DNA from: Hyphodiscus hymeniophilus
Taxonomy: Eukaryota > Ascomycota > Leotiomycetes > Helotiales > Hyphodiscaceae
DNA length: 64,000 bases
Direction of reading: 5' to 3'
Assembly: GCA_016508695.1 (NCBI GenBank)
Contig: VNKQ01000012.1
Location: forward strand, 1,240,001 to 1,304,000
The notes under the pieces were generated by a model that was not told the DNA's origin, ran no database searches, and was given only the letters and a program-made list of their open reading frames with translations. Below are positions 11,538 to 22,881 of the stretch, one piece after another. How positions within the stretch are numbered: position 1 is the stretch's first letter; the number at the start of each line of letters is the position of its first letter. Made by a program: the position numbers and the translations under genes.

Positions 11538-12424
11538 GAGGTTGGTACTACGAGGGCTGATGGGGGGACGAGAACATCGAGAACTGGATCGGAACGAGGT
11601 CGTCAGTCTACTAAAGGCTCGAGGTCTCATTCGAAGAGACATCATAGAGGGTAGACAGGTAGACTTGTGGGGGAGTAGGAGAATGATGTTTGCAGCAACA
11701 TCGATATCACAGATCTGTGAGAGCCATTGAGGTGGGGAAGAGGCCCAGGCAGTCCCTTTTGCTTATCTCAGTATGAACAGACAACACCTCGAGTTTAAGG
11801 TTCCGCTCAATTGCGCATTAGGTTGTAGTCAGAGAGGTAGCGAGGAATGATAAGCAATAATTGACATATCTATACATTTCCTGCGCCGTTCAGATGGTGG
11901 ACTCTTTGTGCACTTCAAGTCTGACAGAGGACATCTTGTCCCATTCAGTGACTTTCTGAATGTTTTGAAATATTCGTTGTTGACTGTGCATGGTCGTTGA
12001 CGAATCAAGGCGGCATATCAGAACACTGTGTACTGACTGTGCTTTGTCGATCAATGGGCAAAGCTATGTGAGGAAGTCTGCAGCGCAAGACTTCCTTAAC
12101 TAGTAAGCTAACACATACACAGCTTTCCTATGCATATACGCTCGTACTTCTGCCACAAAGAGCATTTGGTTCAAAGAAAGATTTTGCAGAACGTAAATCA
12201 AGAAGGAAGAGTCTTAAGCCGTGGTCTGAACAAAGTTGAAGGCTCTAGAAAATGGTGGACCGTGCTCCTAGCTCGACCAAGCTGATGACGCTTTACCCTT
12301 GCCGTGTCGACAACATCTCAGGTTGACGCCGAATCATCAATATTTGCGTTTGGACCTGCGTCAAACACCTGCACGTCTCCCGTTTGCTCTGCACAGTGAA
12401 ATCAACTCTCCGCGACCGTGCATG
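11538..12424. other. intergenic, about 0.9 kb
   Basis: 3' end of the membrane-protein gene and promoter of the SNX41 gene. No additional gene seen. Confidence 0.6.
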
Positions 12425-14574
12425 ATGTGGAACGACGAGGACAATAACCCTTACGGGCCTGGCGACAGCTTCTCCCGCCGTGATTCAATTACCTCCTCGT
12501 CGGCGAACCCCAATTCTCCAGGCTCTGGTAAGCTTGCCAGCCATTTCATTCTCACAAGATCACAGGATGATGGAATCAATACTTTTAGATGACAGTCCAG
12601 ACACTGACATCGATTGGAATTACATAGAGCATGAATACAGCGCTCCTCGCACACCCTCGACAGTTAGCGACCACCCTGGAGGTGAACGTGATGTAGGACC
12701 ACAAGGGTACGATAGCAACGAAGATGAGGAGCTTGGGGGATCAACTCAGCTTGGACCAAAGGGGAAAAAGGGTGGTTATGACAGCCGAATTGAGCAGATC
12801 CTATACGAAAACCCTGACCTACCGATCCTGATTGTTGATGCTGGGAAGAGCGCTGAAAGCGGAGGGAAATATATCGTATACACAATCAGAACTGGGGTAT
12901 AATACGCGGACTTTTATTGGAAGCAAAGGCTTACTCTTGTAGGATCTTGAAGTTCGACGACGGTACTCCGAGTTCGCGTCGCTCAGAGATGCCCTGTCGA
13001 GATTGCATCCGACGTTGATTATACCTCCTATTCCAGAGAAACATACAATGGCAGATTATGCAGCGAATCCTACGAAAGCAAAGCAAGATCAACAAATAAT
13101 CGATCTTCGAAAACGCATGTTGGCTGTGTTCCTCAACAGATGCAGGAGAATGGACGAAGTCCGGAATGATGGGGTCTGGTGGAGATTCCTTGATCCGAAT
13201 GCAAGCTGGGTATGCAAAAATGGTGGAAGTTACGAGTGCATATGCTAACTCGGTCAGAATGAGGTTCTACACTCCCACCCAATTGCTTCTATCCCGAAAT
13301 CCATCATGAAAGCCCCACCTCTCGACCCCGCCAATCCCTCCCCTGCTCATGCCTTTCTCCCTGTACCTGCCACATCTGCGAAGCTTAGATCTGCATCAAC
13401 AACATCAGTCAATGCACAAGGTATGCCTAACCAACCGACCGAATATATGGCAAGCCCATCTGTTGCCGCTCATACAACTCCTGGTCTACAAATCTTTGGG
13501 CGATTCCCACCTGATTCGCAAACACTGAGCGAGCAAGATCTTGATCCATATTTCATCAACTTTGAAGCTGCAACGAAAGAGCTTGAATTACTATTGACTG
13601 GTCCAATCGAAAGGGTCAACCGCCGAACTCTCACACACCTATCTTCATTATCTTCAGACCTGGCGGAGCTTGGCGCGCGATTTAATGGTTTCTCTCTTTC
13701 CGAACCTTCAGCGTCGCTCGCAGCAGCTATTGAGCGCATTGGGCAGGCGGTTGACTCTTCATACATTGCTACGGAAGAGCTCTCGGGATCGCTAGGAGCT
13801 AGTTTCGCCGAGCCCATGCGTGAGAGCGCCCAATTTGCTGGAGTAGTACGCAGTGTGCTGCGATTCCGCGTCTTGAAGCGGGTACAGCAAGAGATGACCA
13901 ACGACGAGCTCGCCAAAAAGAGAACCCTTCTTCAGTCTTTAGAACGCAGCGAGACCGAAGCCAATAGGATCGAGCAATACCTGAATAGCAGTGGAGCTGG
14001 AGATATACCCCGTAGGTCAACGTCTTTAGCGCGAAATCCTCCTCTTCAAAGAAGAGAGAATAGTCAAGAAGATACTGCGTCCATTGATTCCGATTTTCCT
14101 CCAACTCACGGTGACACCCCTTCTGCAACACAAGGAGCGCCACAAGACGAATCTGCCAACCACAAAAAGAGTCCTAGTGGCAATTTCATCACGAATCGGA
14201 TATTTGGTCGAATCAGCCATGCCGTCCAGGGTGTTGTTGATGTTGACCCTGAGCGGACTCGAAGAGATACGATGGGAAAGACCAAAGAGTCGATCACCCA
14301 ATTAGAGCAAGCACAACAGGCATCGGAACAAGACGTACGCGATGCTAGTTCGGGAATATTGAAAGACTTGAAGCGCTTTCAATCAGAGAAGGAAGACGAT
14401 TTGAAGCGGTATATGGTAAGTAAAGATCAAATCACGGAATTATCTTCCTCTTTTTGAATCTCCACTGATAAGTAGTAGCTTGCATATGCTAGAAGTCAGA
14501 TCGAATGGGCCAAGAAAAACAAGGAGACTTGGGAAGAAGCCAGAGCCGAGGTGAACAAGATAGAGGATGATTAA
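12425..14574 (+). CDS. SNX41: sorting nexin SNX41/Atg20-type (PX-BAR protein)
   Basis: Five exons (12425-12527, 12589-12896, 12943-13209, 13258-14415, 14479-14574) give 643 aa in one frame. The start is MWNDEDNNPYG, the family's usual N-terminus; an extra Met lies one codon upstream. Residues about 110-225 form the PX domain: GYDSRIEQILYENPDLPI, then RRRYSEFASL, then a Pro-rich PPIPEKH and an RKRMLAVFLNRC helix. PX domains bind phosphatidylinositol 3-phosphate. The C-terminal half is helical and BAR-like, broken by a polar insert around residue 480. Known role: retrieval from endosomes to the Golgi with Snx4, and selective autophagy in some fungi. SNX41 and ATG20 are close relatives, and the choice between the names is not secure. 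Confidence 0.92.
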
Positions 14575-17060
14575 TGATGTGGACGAATTAGCGAGCCATA
14601 TCCGGCCTCGAGTAGTGCATCTCGAAGGAGTCGAGGCACTGGCGGAGCTTACAATGGTGTTATGGGCGACTGTAATTAATTTACCATGGCATGACTGCGA
14701 GCGCGGTCTTAGATTCAATGTCATGAGAAGAGTCTTTTGAGTATTGGTTTTTTTGGATTACTCCCGATGGCATATCGCAAGCGCGCCCTGATAACGCGGT
14801 CCATTATGAGGACTTTATTCTAATGGAAATGGCTAAGATGGTGCTGATAAGCTACCTGTTCGAAGAGACTCTGCCAGTGGAGACTCCTTACGTTTGTCCT
14901 TCAAAAAGATGCTCACTTCCAAGCATCTTCCTCATCAGCTTCAGCCAGAAATAGTGACTGCTTTGCATCTTCCATTTTCCCGAATCTTTCAACAACCAAG
15001 GTCCACAAAAACTTCATTGCATCATTGGTAGTTGATTTCTCAGCCCTGCAACTGCTGAGGAAGACTCATGTTTCTCCTAGAACACCTCATTTTCTCGGCT
15101 CGCTGCAGAATTCCTGCTAACAACTTTCTCATCGCGAAAAGTCAGAAGTCTGACATGAGTAAGTGGCTCGAGTCATTGCGTACGCTGTGCAGAAATAATG
15201 GAAGGTAGAGGGATTTATACTTCCCCAGGTGACTTGTTATACCAAGTGCTAACTGGTCACAGCTTTGGGTATTCGCGATCATTTAGTGAGAAGGCATTAT
15301 GAGAGAGTTAATGACTTTGAGAGAACCGCTAAACTATTCCACAATTCTAGACAGCAGCGTATGTCGGCGTCCGATCCTTAACCCCTGTGCAAGTCCGAAC
15401 CCCAAAGTCCACATCTTCATCAACCCCCCTAGGACTGGTATTGGTTATTGTTGCAAATTTCGGCGGCATCACGAATCGCAGCTCGCCACTTGTCAGTGGC
15501 ACGATCGGTTTGATAGCGTGTCTTGTGAAAGTGTGCGCACAGGCTCAGCTTTACGAGCCTATCAAGTTGGGAATTGGCGAGTGCTTGGTTGGGATGCGCT
15601 GTCTCCACTCCTGACAGTATAGAGCGAATTTCTTGGACACTCTCCCGTGGAAGGATAATGCGACACTTGTTACCGCCGTGCGTATGAGTTTTCGGCGACA
15701 CATGTGAATTTGTTGTCTGGGTCATTGCGGGAGACTGAGTGCAAGGTATATGGTAAGCATCCCATTGCCGAAGCGCCATCGTGTAAAGGGGCTTTTGCGT
15801 TATGTGAGATTGACAATATGTGTGTTGATTGGTGTTGATGATTTATGGGCTTGAGTCAAGGAGGTTGAGTAGAATGGAGGTTGTGTAGAGTGGAGGCTGG
15901 AAGGGAAAATCAGCAATGGGTCTTTATATGGCATTCTTGCACGACAGAAGAAATGCTTAGAATCTACTAGCACTGCCTTTCAGTTTCAGGCGCTTTGTAG
16001 GGACTCGGCGAGACTATGTTTTAAGATCATGATGCATTAATGTCTCAGCACAGGGGAAATCAATATAACTACTATCAGAGGGTGCGAGCATGCCACCATA
16101 GCATTCTGGAACATAGAGAAACAACTTATTACTTTTATTTCTTCTAATCTCGCCGTTCCCTTCCCCGGAAAAAAGCAAAGAGGAGACCTCTTTAGAATTT
16201 CTGGAAGGCCTTGGTTACACATTCACCCTTGATTCACGTGACTCCGAATCCCATTCATACATTGCCTTCCACACCCGAGTCGATAGATTTTCGTGTGCGC
16301 AATTAGTCTGACTTTGAACTTGATAGGAAATAAAGGGAAACCGAACCAACGACCTTGATTTCTGGGATTTTGGTGCTATCTCCACGCGGCCGGTGGAGAT
16401 GGCTTTGACCAGATATTGGCCAGTATAGACTATGGAACTGCAGCAAATTCCAGCTACACCTGCCATATAAATCATAGGGCGCTAAGTGGCACTCCAGACA
16501 AAAGTTGGAACTCCATAACTCATGTTGATTGAGCGGTTTGCGGTCCGAAAGATTCGGCTGCTAGCCTCGACTTGGTGATCTGGCTCGCCTGTGGGGGGAC
16601 AAAGCATCTTCTCAACTATGCTTCTTTACTTTCCGTTTCATCCATGGATAGTCTATACAACCTCAATGTTCACGTTTATTTCCGAGACGCCCTTCTTTAC
16701 ATTTTTCGTCCTTGAAACTTTCCAGTTTCTTCATTTTGGTTCCGGCCTTTCCGAAGATCAACAATGGGATTGCAATGCCCGCTCTGCTGGGCCAGTTTTG
16801 TCGTGCAGGTTGATCTATAAACTGTCGTGTGGAGAGGCAAAATCAGACAAGCGCTGCCATGGTCCCTCACGATGTCCATTTTATTAACTTCGAGCGTTGA
16901 GCCTTTGCCCGCTCAGTTGTGGTGTTCTCATGTTCTCACCCCCGCATTTCAGTTGCAACGTTGCAGTTGATGGAGTCGAGGTCAGCTCAAGATCTCGACA
17001 ATCTTCAATCCAAATTTCAGTTCTATCTTTCTCGGATCATTCATCTCAAAGTTCAGTATA
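14575..17060. other. gene-poor stretch, 2.5 kb
   Basis: No coding region could be supported on either strand. A frame around 15387-15614 contains a hydrophobic run (LGLVLVIVANFGG), but it has no ATG, no usable splice partner and no recognised relative. No transposon ends or long repeats were noticed. Confidence 0.5.
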
Positions 17061-18653
17061 ATGCCTTTCGAGCCTCAATGTCCCAAATCGCCGGAAGACA
17101 GCGTTCCTCCGCCGATGAGTTGGGACACCCCCTTCGGGGATTGTGTCTCACTCAGGGACTATGGCATTTCCCAGCCACCAGCAGAGCAGTGCGAACGGAA
17201 GCTGACACCCTTGGACTTGGTTATGCCAAGGCTCTATGGAACGCGCTGGATTCTTTGCTTCCCACTGGAAGCTGGCGTCGAGAGATCTCTTGTATTCAAG
17301 AATTTGCGACTTGGCTTGGCAAGAACCATCGGATCGATTCCGTGGATTGCTGGGGTTATAGTGAGTTGACCTCCATTTATGACCATGATCAAACTATGAT
17401 TCAAGCTCAGTTATCTAAACCTGATCTCAATATAGGCACCAGAGACGGGAGCCAAATCGAAGGTTGGTAGGATTCAGGTTGTCGAATCAGATGGAGTAAA
17501 ATTCCAGTCAGTGTGTTTCGTGCGAGCTGAGTACTAGCAGCTAAGCAACAACAGCTTGAAAGATCTCTGCGGCATTCTTCCAAGCTACCATGAGCTGAAA
17601 AAGAGAAACTTCCCCCTCTCAGAGTTTTCTACTAAGCATATAGCGCCAATTGGCATGGTCCCTGAATACCCTTTCGCTGTCATGGTAGCGCAAGCAAACT
17701 TCATCGAGGGTGGACTACTCTTGACCATCGGGCTCCACCACTCGGTATGTGATGCGACCGGGTTTGAAACAATCATAAGAACATGGGCAGATAATACGGC
17801 GGCTGCTGTCAGTGGCTCGGACTCCTTCAGTATCTATTCTCCAGCTCTGAACGACCGTATGCCCCTGATGGAAGGAAAGCCAGGCGCTCAACTGAAAGAC
17901 TTTCCAGAATACGTCCTTATGCCAACACCGCCCAAAACCGCAGCCATTCAAGAATCCAGCGTAAGGCACCCTGACAGATCGGCAATGACAACGCATGTCT
18001 TTTATTTCTCACCAGAATCTCTTGGACAGTTGAAGAGTGCAGCCGCGGCGTTCTCGACCAACGATGCTCTGATTGGTTTGGTATGGCAACATATGACCAT
18101 TGCTCGAAATCCAGTATCTGCACCACTCGAGCTCACACACGACAAAGAATCAAGGATGCTCTATGCTGTCAACGTCCGTAGCCGTATGAGGCCGCAATTA
18201 CCTGCAAACTGGCTAGGTAATGCCACTATCTGTGGTGTCACCGATTATCTGAAAGTTACAGCCTTGCTCAACGAGTCCGGTCTCTCAACAGCGTCCACAA
18301 TGATCCGTAAATCGCTAAATACCATTACCGCCGATCGTATTGATTCGACGATAGGACTTCTCAACTCGAGAGATGATCCTTACGACTTCAAATTCAAGTA
18401 CAATGGGTTCCTTGGCCCTGATATTGTGTCGACGTCTTTTGCGCACCTGGAAATCTACAAGCACGATTGGGGACCGTGTCTAGGAAAGATAGATGCATTC
18501 AGAATTCCAGGAGAAGGAACAGATGGCACTGTGGGTGTATTTCCGAGGCTGAGGGATGGTGGCTTGGAGGTTCTGATCGGGTTAGAGGATGGGGCTATGG
18601 AGAGACTATTGCGGGATGCGGAGTTTGGAAAGTATGCTCAGCTTTGGGCTTGA
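17061..18653 (+). CDS. BAHD-type acyltransferase (transferase family PF02458)
   Basis: Three exons (17061-17360, 17436-17506, 17555-18653) give 489 aa. The N-terminal MPFEPQCPKSPEDSVPPPMS leads into a typical acyltransferase N-lobe (GSIPWIAGVIAPETG). The catalytic HxxxD is present as HSVCD at about residues 186-190 (LHHSVCDATGF). The second conserved motif, DFGWG in plants, appears as HDWG near residue 427. Family members move acyl groups from acyl-CoA to alcohols or amines; fungal examples include trichothecene 3-O-acetyltransferase. The substrate is not predictable. No other biosynthetic gene is adjacent, so cluster membership is not supported. The second intron has a GTCAGT donor; the frame across it is well supported. 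Confidence 0.88.
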
Positions 18654-19287
18654 GGTGTCTTGCTCCGAAGAGCATGGGGATCGACTGCCCGAGTGTTCTG
18701 TAGAGCAGACATCGGATTCACCACGATAGAATTGCAGGACGACTTAAGCTCAGACATCCAGTCCTGTGGTATACAGGCTATGATCGCGTTTATGAGGACG
18801 TAAAACATCTCAAGTCGAGGACGAGCGGACGAGAAGAGGATCGTGAAGGAGGGGGCTACGGGCATCCTCGACAAATAGCGGTAATCAGAGGAAGATTCAA
18901 CCGATATTGTACCTTCTTAAGCAAATACCATTAACCGAACTTGAGCTTGGATTCGTTGTTGTAGGCATCCCTTTGGGGTCGTTGACATCTGTGCCAATTG
19001 CAACAACTTCATCGAATCACTCGAAAGCAGCTTGATAGTCCTACTCCGCGGATTCAGATCCTTGATTTCTCTTCCCAGATGTTGTTAATATGTTGAAATT
19101 GGCTTTGATTAGGAGTGCTTAGGTCAAAACAAACTGCTCCAAGAATTCAGATCGCCTCACTTGAGGTGTGTCCCTCAATCCGTATTCAACATTGGCTTTG
19201 AACTGCTATAGCCATCGCCATATCAAAGAATGCTCTTGAGTTGTGTCTATTTCTACAGCATAATCTTTCAAACAGAACAAGCTGTAA
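18654..19287. other. intergenic, convergent 3' ends
   Basis: Lies between the convergent acyltransferase and tafazzin genes. Nothing else recognised. Confidence 0.6.
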
Positions 19288-20590
19288 TCAAGTTTCGCCT
19301 ACCCAGGAGCCGTCATTCATTTTCCCCGTCTCTTTCGGTCCCTCTTCAATCCAAGTCTCGACAAGCCCTTGTTTTGGATCTTCATCCGGGTATCCTAAAC
19401 TCCTTCTAACTTTCAAAACCTCCATACGCACTCTGTTTGTAACCTCCTTTCTCAAAGCCACAGCCTCACTGCCATACTTCAATCCTTCTGTCAACTCTCC
19501 CAATTCCCATTCCGCATTCTGACCCTTCTTTAACAAAGCCTCTTTCTGCAACCCCACAAGCCTCTTCCATCTCGCTCTCAAATCCCCAAAGATCTTTTCT
19601 CCATCCACGCTCTCTCCAAACGCAATCCTGATCTTGTTTCCCACACGCGGCAACTGCCTTGGCCACCCACGATCCTCGGGCATCACGTCCTGGTTCCCGT
19701 CAATGAAAATTGGTATGATATCAGGCAGTGGCTCGGATTCGAGAATCAAGCGCGATATTCCCCATTTGAAATATCGAAGAGTCTTTTGAGGATGTTGATG
19801 CACGCGTCCTTCAGGGAATATGTGAACCCAAGAGTGTTTGCGTGAGGTGTAGGCTGAAGGCGCTGGGAAGGAGTCCATCCCTGTGGTGGAGTAGGTCAGA
19901 GTGTTGGAGGTGAAGGGATCGAGTATATCAGGAGACATCGAGGCATGGGGCGTGGGCGACCTGGCTTGAGGATGAAAGAAGGGTTGGGAGGAGAGGAGGC
20001 GTATTGCTTGGGTTACTGTTGGTTGAAAGAGACCGCCATGAATGGGAGAGTATGCCCCGCGGTGTGTGGGGAGGACTTGGCCAAAGTTAAAGAAGGTGGA
20101 CAGGACTCTACATATTGGAGTTAGTGGGCGAAGATCGAATAGCGAAAGAGTTCGCATACGTGTTTTGAAAACAGATATCGTAACTCCCCAGGCTCCATCT
20201 ATGATTCGAAGGATTGAAGGCGTAGCGGAAAGGAAGAACTCCCCACATCAAAGGGTCATCCATTCTGCAGACATCAGTATTTGTTCTGAGCTGGATTTTG
20301 GACAAGAAACATACACGCTGACGTGATTTGATACTGCAAACACCGTGCAATCAGTAAAGATTGAAGCTCTGAGTATCAAAAAGCTTCGTACCAGTTATTA
20401 AACCCCTTTCTCTGTCTCCGACATTTTTCCGTTTATCCAAAGTTTCCATGAACTTCTCCAACCCAATGACTTCCATGTAATTAAGACCGAAAAGAAACCC
20501 TCGAGAGATCGAGCCGGTCAGGCCCATGATCAAGGAGGAGCCGAATCGCCATGGTAATGAAGGACTCGTGGATGAAGGAGGAGAGTTCAT
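19288..20590 (-). CDS. TAZ1: tafazzin, cardiolipin-remodelling transacylase
   Basis: Four exons (20590-20392, 20333-20315, 20264-20160, 20107-19288) give 380 aa; yeast Taz1 is 381 aa. The catalytic HX4D lies in NHVSVMDDP at residues 69-77 and is assembled from a 19-nt exon plus its neighbours. Then come WSLGSYDICFQNT, GQVLPTHRG, the acyltransferase motif FPEGR (VHIFPEGRVHQ), and RYFKWGISRLILE. Known role: exchanges acyl chains between phospholipids and monolysocardiolipin on mitochondrial membranes. The third intron carries a perfect CACTAAC branch site. It is divergent from the NOSIP-like gene. The region with PTPHASMSPDILDP is a fungal-type insert before the FPEGR motif. Confidence 0.95.
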
Positions 20591-21181
20591 CTCGCCTTCG
20601 CAGGTTATCGCAGGCCAGACACGAGATATAAGAGGGAAGGAGGCGCCATACAGAATGAAGGAAATGCGTGTCAGAAGAAAACACCGCCAATAATAAGTGA
20701 CGTCGGGGCATTCGAGATTCTCAGATTTGGAATTTTAAGGTTTGAATCTAATCTACTTCGGGAGCAGTGGCCGAAAAGGTTTTTCCGTTCCGAAGTTTGA
20801 TAATCCTTCGAACGACACGTGAGGACAGCAAGTTACCTGCGATTAAAATCAAAACACAAACGAAGGACCATGAATAGGTAGAAACCGAGTCTCATACCGA
20901 GTGAATACTGTTCTAGGATACTGTATTACACACCAGAATCACTTCCGCTCAACGAAGAACAGCCCATACATAGACTACCGCTCGAACCAAAACCTCCCAG
21001 CACTTTCACAGCACCGAGTCCAGAATTAGTGCCCAAATTTGTGTATCTGGATCTACATCTATCGAATTGAGATTGAAGCTTTCTTGGAGTAGTTCATAAA
21101 CCTTTCTGGTGTTAATTGGTGGCAAGAGTTGCCTCTTCGAGAATTCGATCATCACTGGAGACAGCACCAGAACACATAATC
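20591..21181. promoter_or_regulatory. divergent promoter region, tafazzin / NOSIP-like gene
   Basis: 591 bp between two start codons pointing away from each other. No further gene or specific site identified. Confidence 0.5.
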
Positions 21182-22358
21182 ATGTCACACAGTAAGTGAT
21201 GCCACTCTGCTTGTTTACCGTTTCTAAGATCTTATAGGCAAACGCAATACATCCCGTGCGGTCTTCACTTCACATGAGAGAACCCTCGCAAAGTCTGCTT
21301 GGAACTCCACGAGCGCTCGCCTCTCTCGAGATTCATTCCTACCCTTTGCATCATGCCGCCTGTGCCTTATGCCGGCTCAGAGCCCGGTCTCTTGCTCTCA
21401 TGGAGACATCTTCTGTCGGGAATGTGCCTTGAACAATATCTTGTCCCAAAAGAAAGAGGTCAAGCGCCTCGAGAAAGTTCGTGAAAGAGAGGAGAAAGAA
21501 GCAGAGGAAGATCGCAATCGAAATGAAGATGAAGCAAGAGATCGAGCTGTTCAGGAATTCGAGAGAGTGCAGATGGGCTTGGAAGCCAAAGTCGGAACCG
21601 CGAGTGGAAGGAAGATCGTGGGGCGAGAAGATGGAAAGATTGTTGTCGAGGAGGAAGTCATTGGTGGAAAGCGCGGAGAGAAGAGAAAGTTTGAGTTGGA
21701 TGAAGACGAGCTTCTGCGAATCGCTCGAGAGGAGAGAGCGAAAGCGAGGAAGACAATCGATGATGAGAAGGTTTGCTCAACTATCCGCGCAACAGACTCC
21801 TACTGACCAGCCCTCGAGTCTTCAAAAGCCACCTTGCCATCCTTCTGGGTACCCTCAGTAACGCCATCCTCAAACACCAACAACGTTTTACATAATATCA
21901 CAAAGAAGGCAAAGCAATCCCCAGTATGCCCCTCATCGCCAGAAGACAACCCCCACTACTATTCTCTCCACACTTTGATCACCGTCGCTTTCACCGAAGA
22001 GAAGGACGCTGTTACGAAGACGAGCCAGCGTATTTGCCCGTCCTGCAAGAAGGTTCTGAGCAACACCTCAAAGGCAATGCTCGCCAAGCCATGTGGACAC
22101 GTTCTTTGCAAGAACTGCGTCACCAAGTTCATGACTCCGAGTGGCGTGCATGATCCTCATGCACCTGACATCGACCAGAATACGGTTTCCTGTTATGTGT
22201 GTGACGCGGATTTGACCGAGCGGAAGCAGGGCAAGGAGGGCAGGGGAGATAAGGAGAAGATCAGGCCAGGCATAGTAGAGATTCAAAGTGAAGGCACTGG
22301 GTTTGCTAGTGGAGGGCAGACCACAGCTGAAAGATCCGGGGTCGCGTTCCAATGTTGA
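21182..22358 (+). CDS. NOSIP-like RING/U-box-type protein
   Basis: Three exons (21182-21191, 21238-21770, 21819-22358) give 360 aa. The first exon is only 10 nt (MSH plus one base). The N-terminal zinc finger of the NOSIP family is seen as CRLCLMPAQSPVSCSHGDIF, completed by CRECAL (residues 43-68). A charged coiled-coil runs over about residues 75-180. A second RING-like set follows: CPSC (254-257), CGHVLCKNC (273-281) and CYVC (306-309). The protein ends GVAFQC, a strongly conserved NOSIP C-terminus. Known animal NOSIP is a nuclear E3 ubiquitin ligase linked to spliceosomes; the fungal role is inferred. The second intron ends at a CTCGAG acceptor, chosen because it alone keeps the frame (DDEK to SSKATLPSFW). 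Confidence 0.92.
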
Positions 22359-22881
22359 TGCAGGAGACATCACTAGTGGGTAGATTGAATCAAGAGTCGG
22401 CCTCTGAACACTATTACCGGCCCTACTGCATGAACTGGTCGTTATGCATCGTTGCCCGAGTCGTCACGGGCTCAAGGTCGCTTAATAGTCACAACAGCTA
22501 GAAGTCGGGTTTCCGGCTTGAGGCCAGCTGGACATTAATTTCATTATTAGATGGCTTTTGGAAGGATGAATCTGCTTTGAGTTGAGAACATCGAGAAAGG
22601 CTTATTTTAAGCTGAAAGGGCATTCACGAACTTTACACGCAACTCTCACATAAAGAACATCATCTCCCCAATTCTCCAGCTCCTTGAAGAAGGCGTTATG
22701 TACAAAATAGATTCTTTCCAAAGCTCGTACATCTCCAGAAGTCCTGTCCTTCCTCAATCATGTCCGTGACAAAATTGCTCCTCCACAGACTATCAAGACG
22801 CTCTGCTGCTTTAGACCTTGTGCTTCTATTCAAGAAATGAACCCTTCACCTGAACTCCGATTCGTGTTTGTCTGTATGCTC
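22359..22881. other. intergenic, convergent 3' ends
   Basis: Between the convergent NOSIP-like gene and the ice-binding-domain gene. Nothing else recognised. Confidence 0.6.

Noticed and set aside
15299..15622. Overlapping frames with a hydrophobic segment
   Set aside because: One frame has no ATG and the other has no protein character; no splice partner was found.
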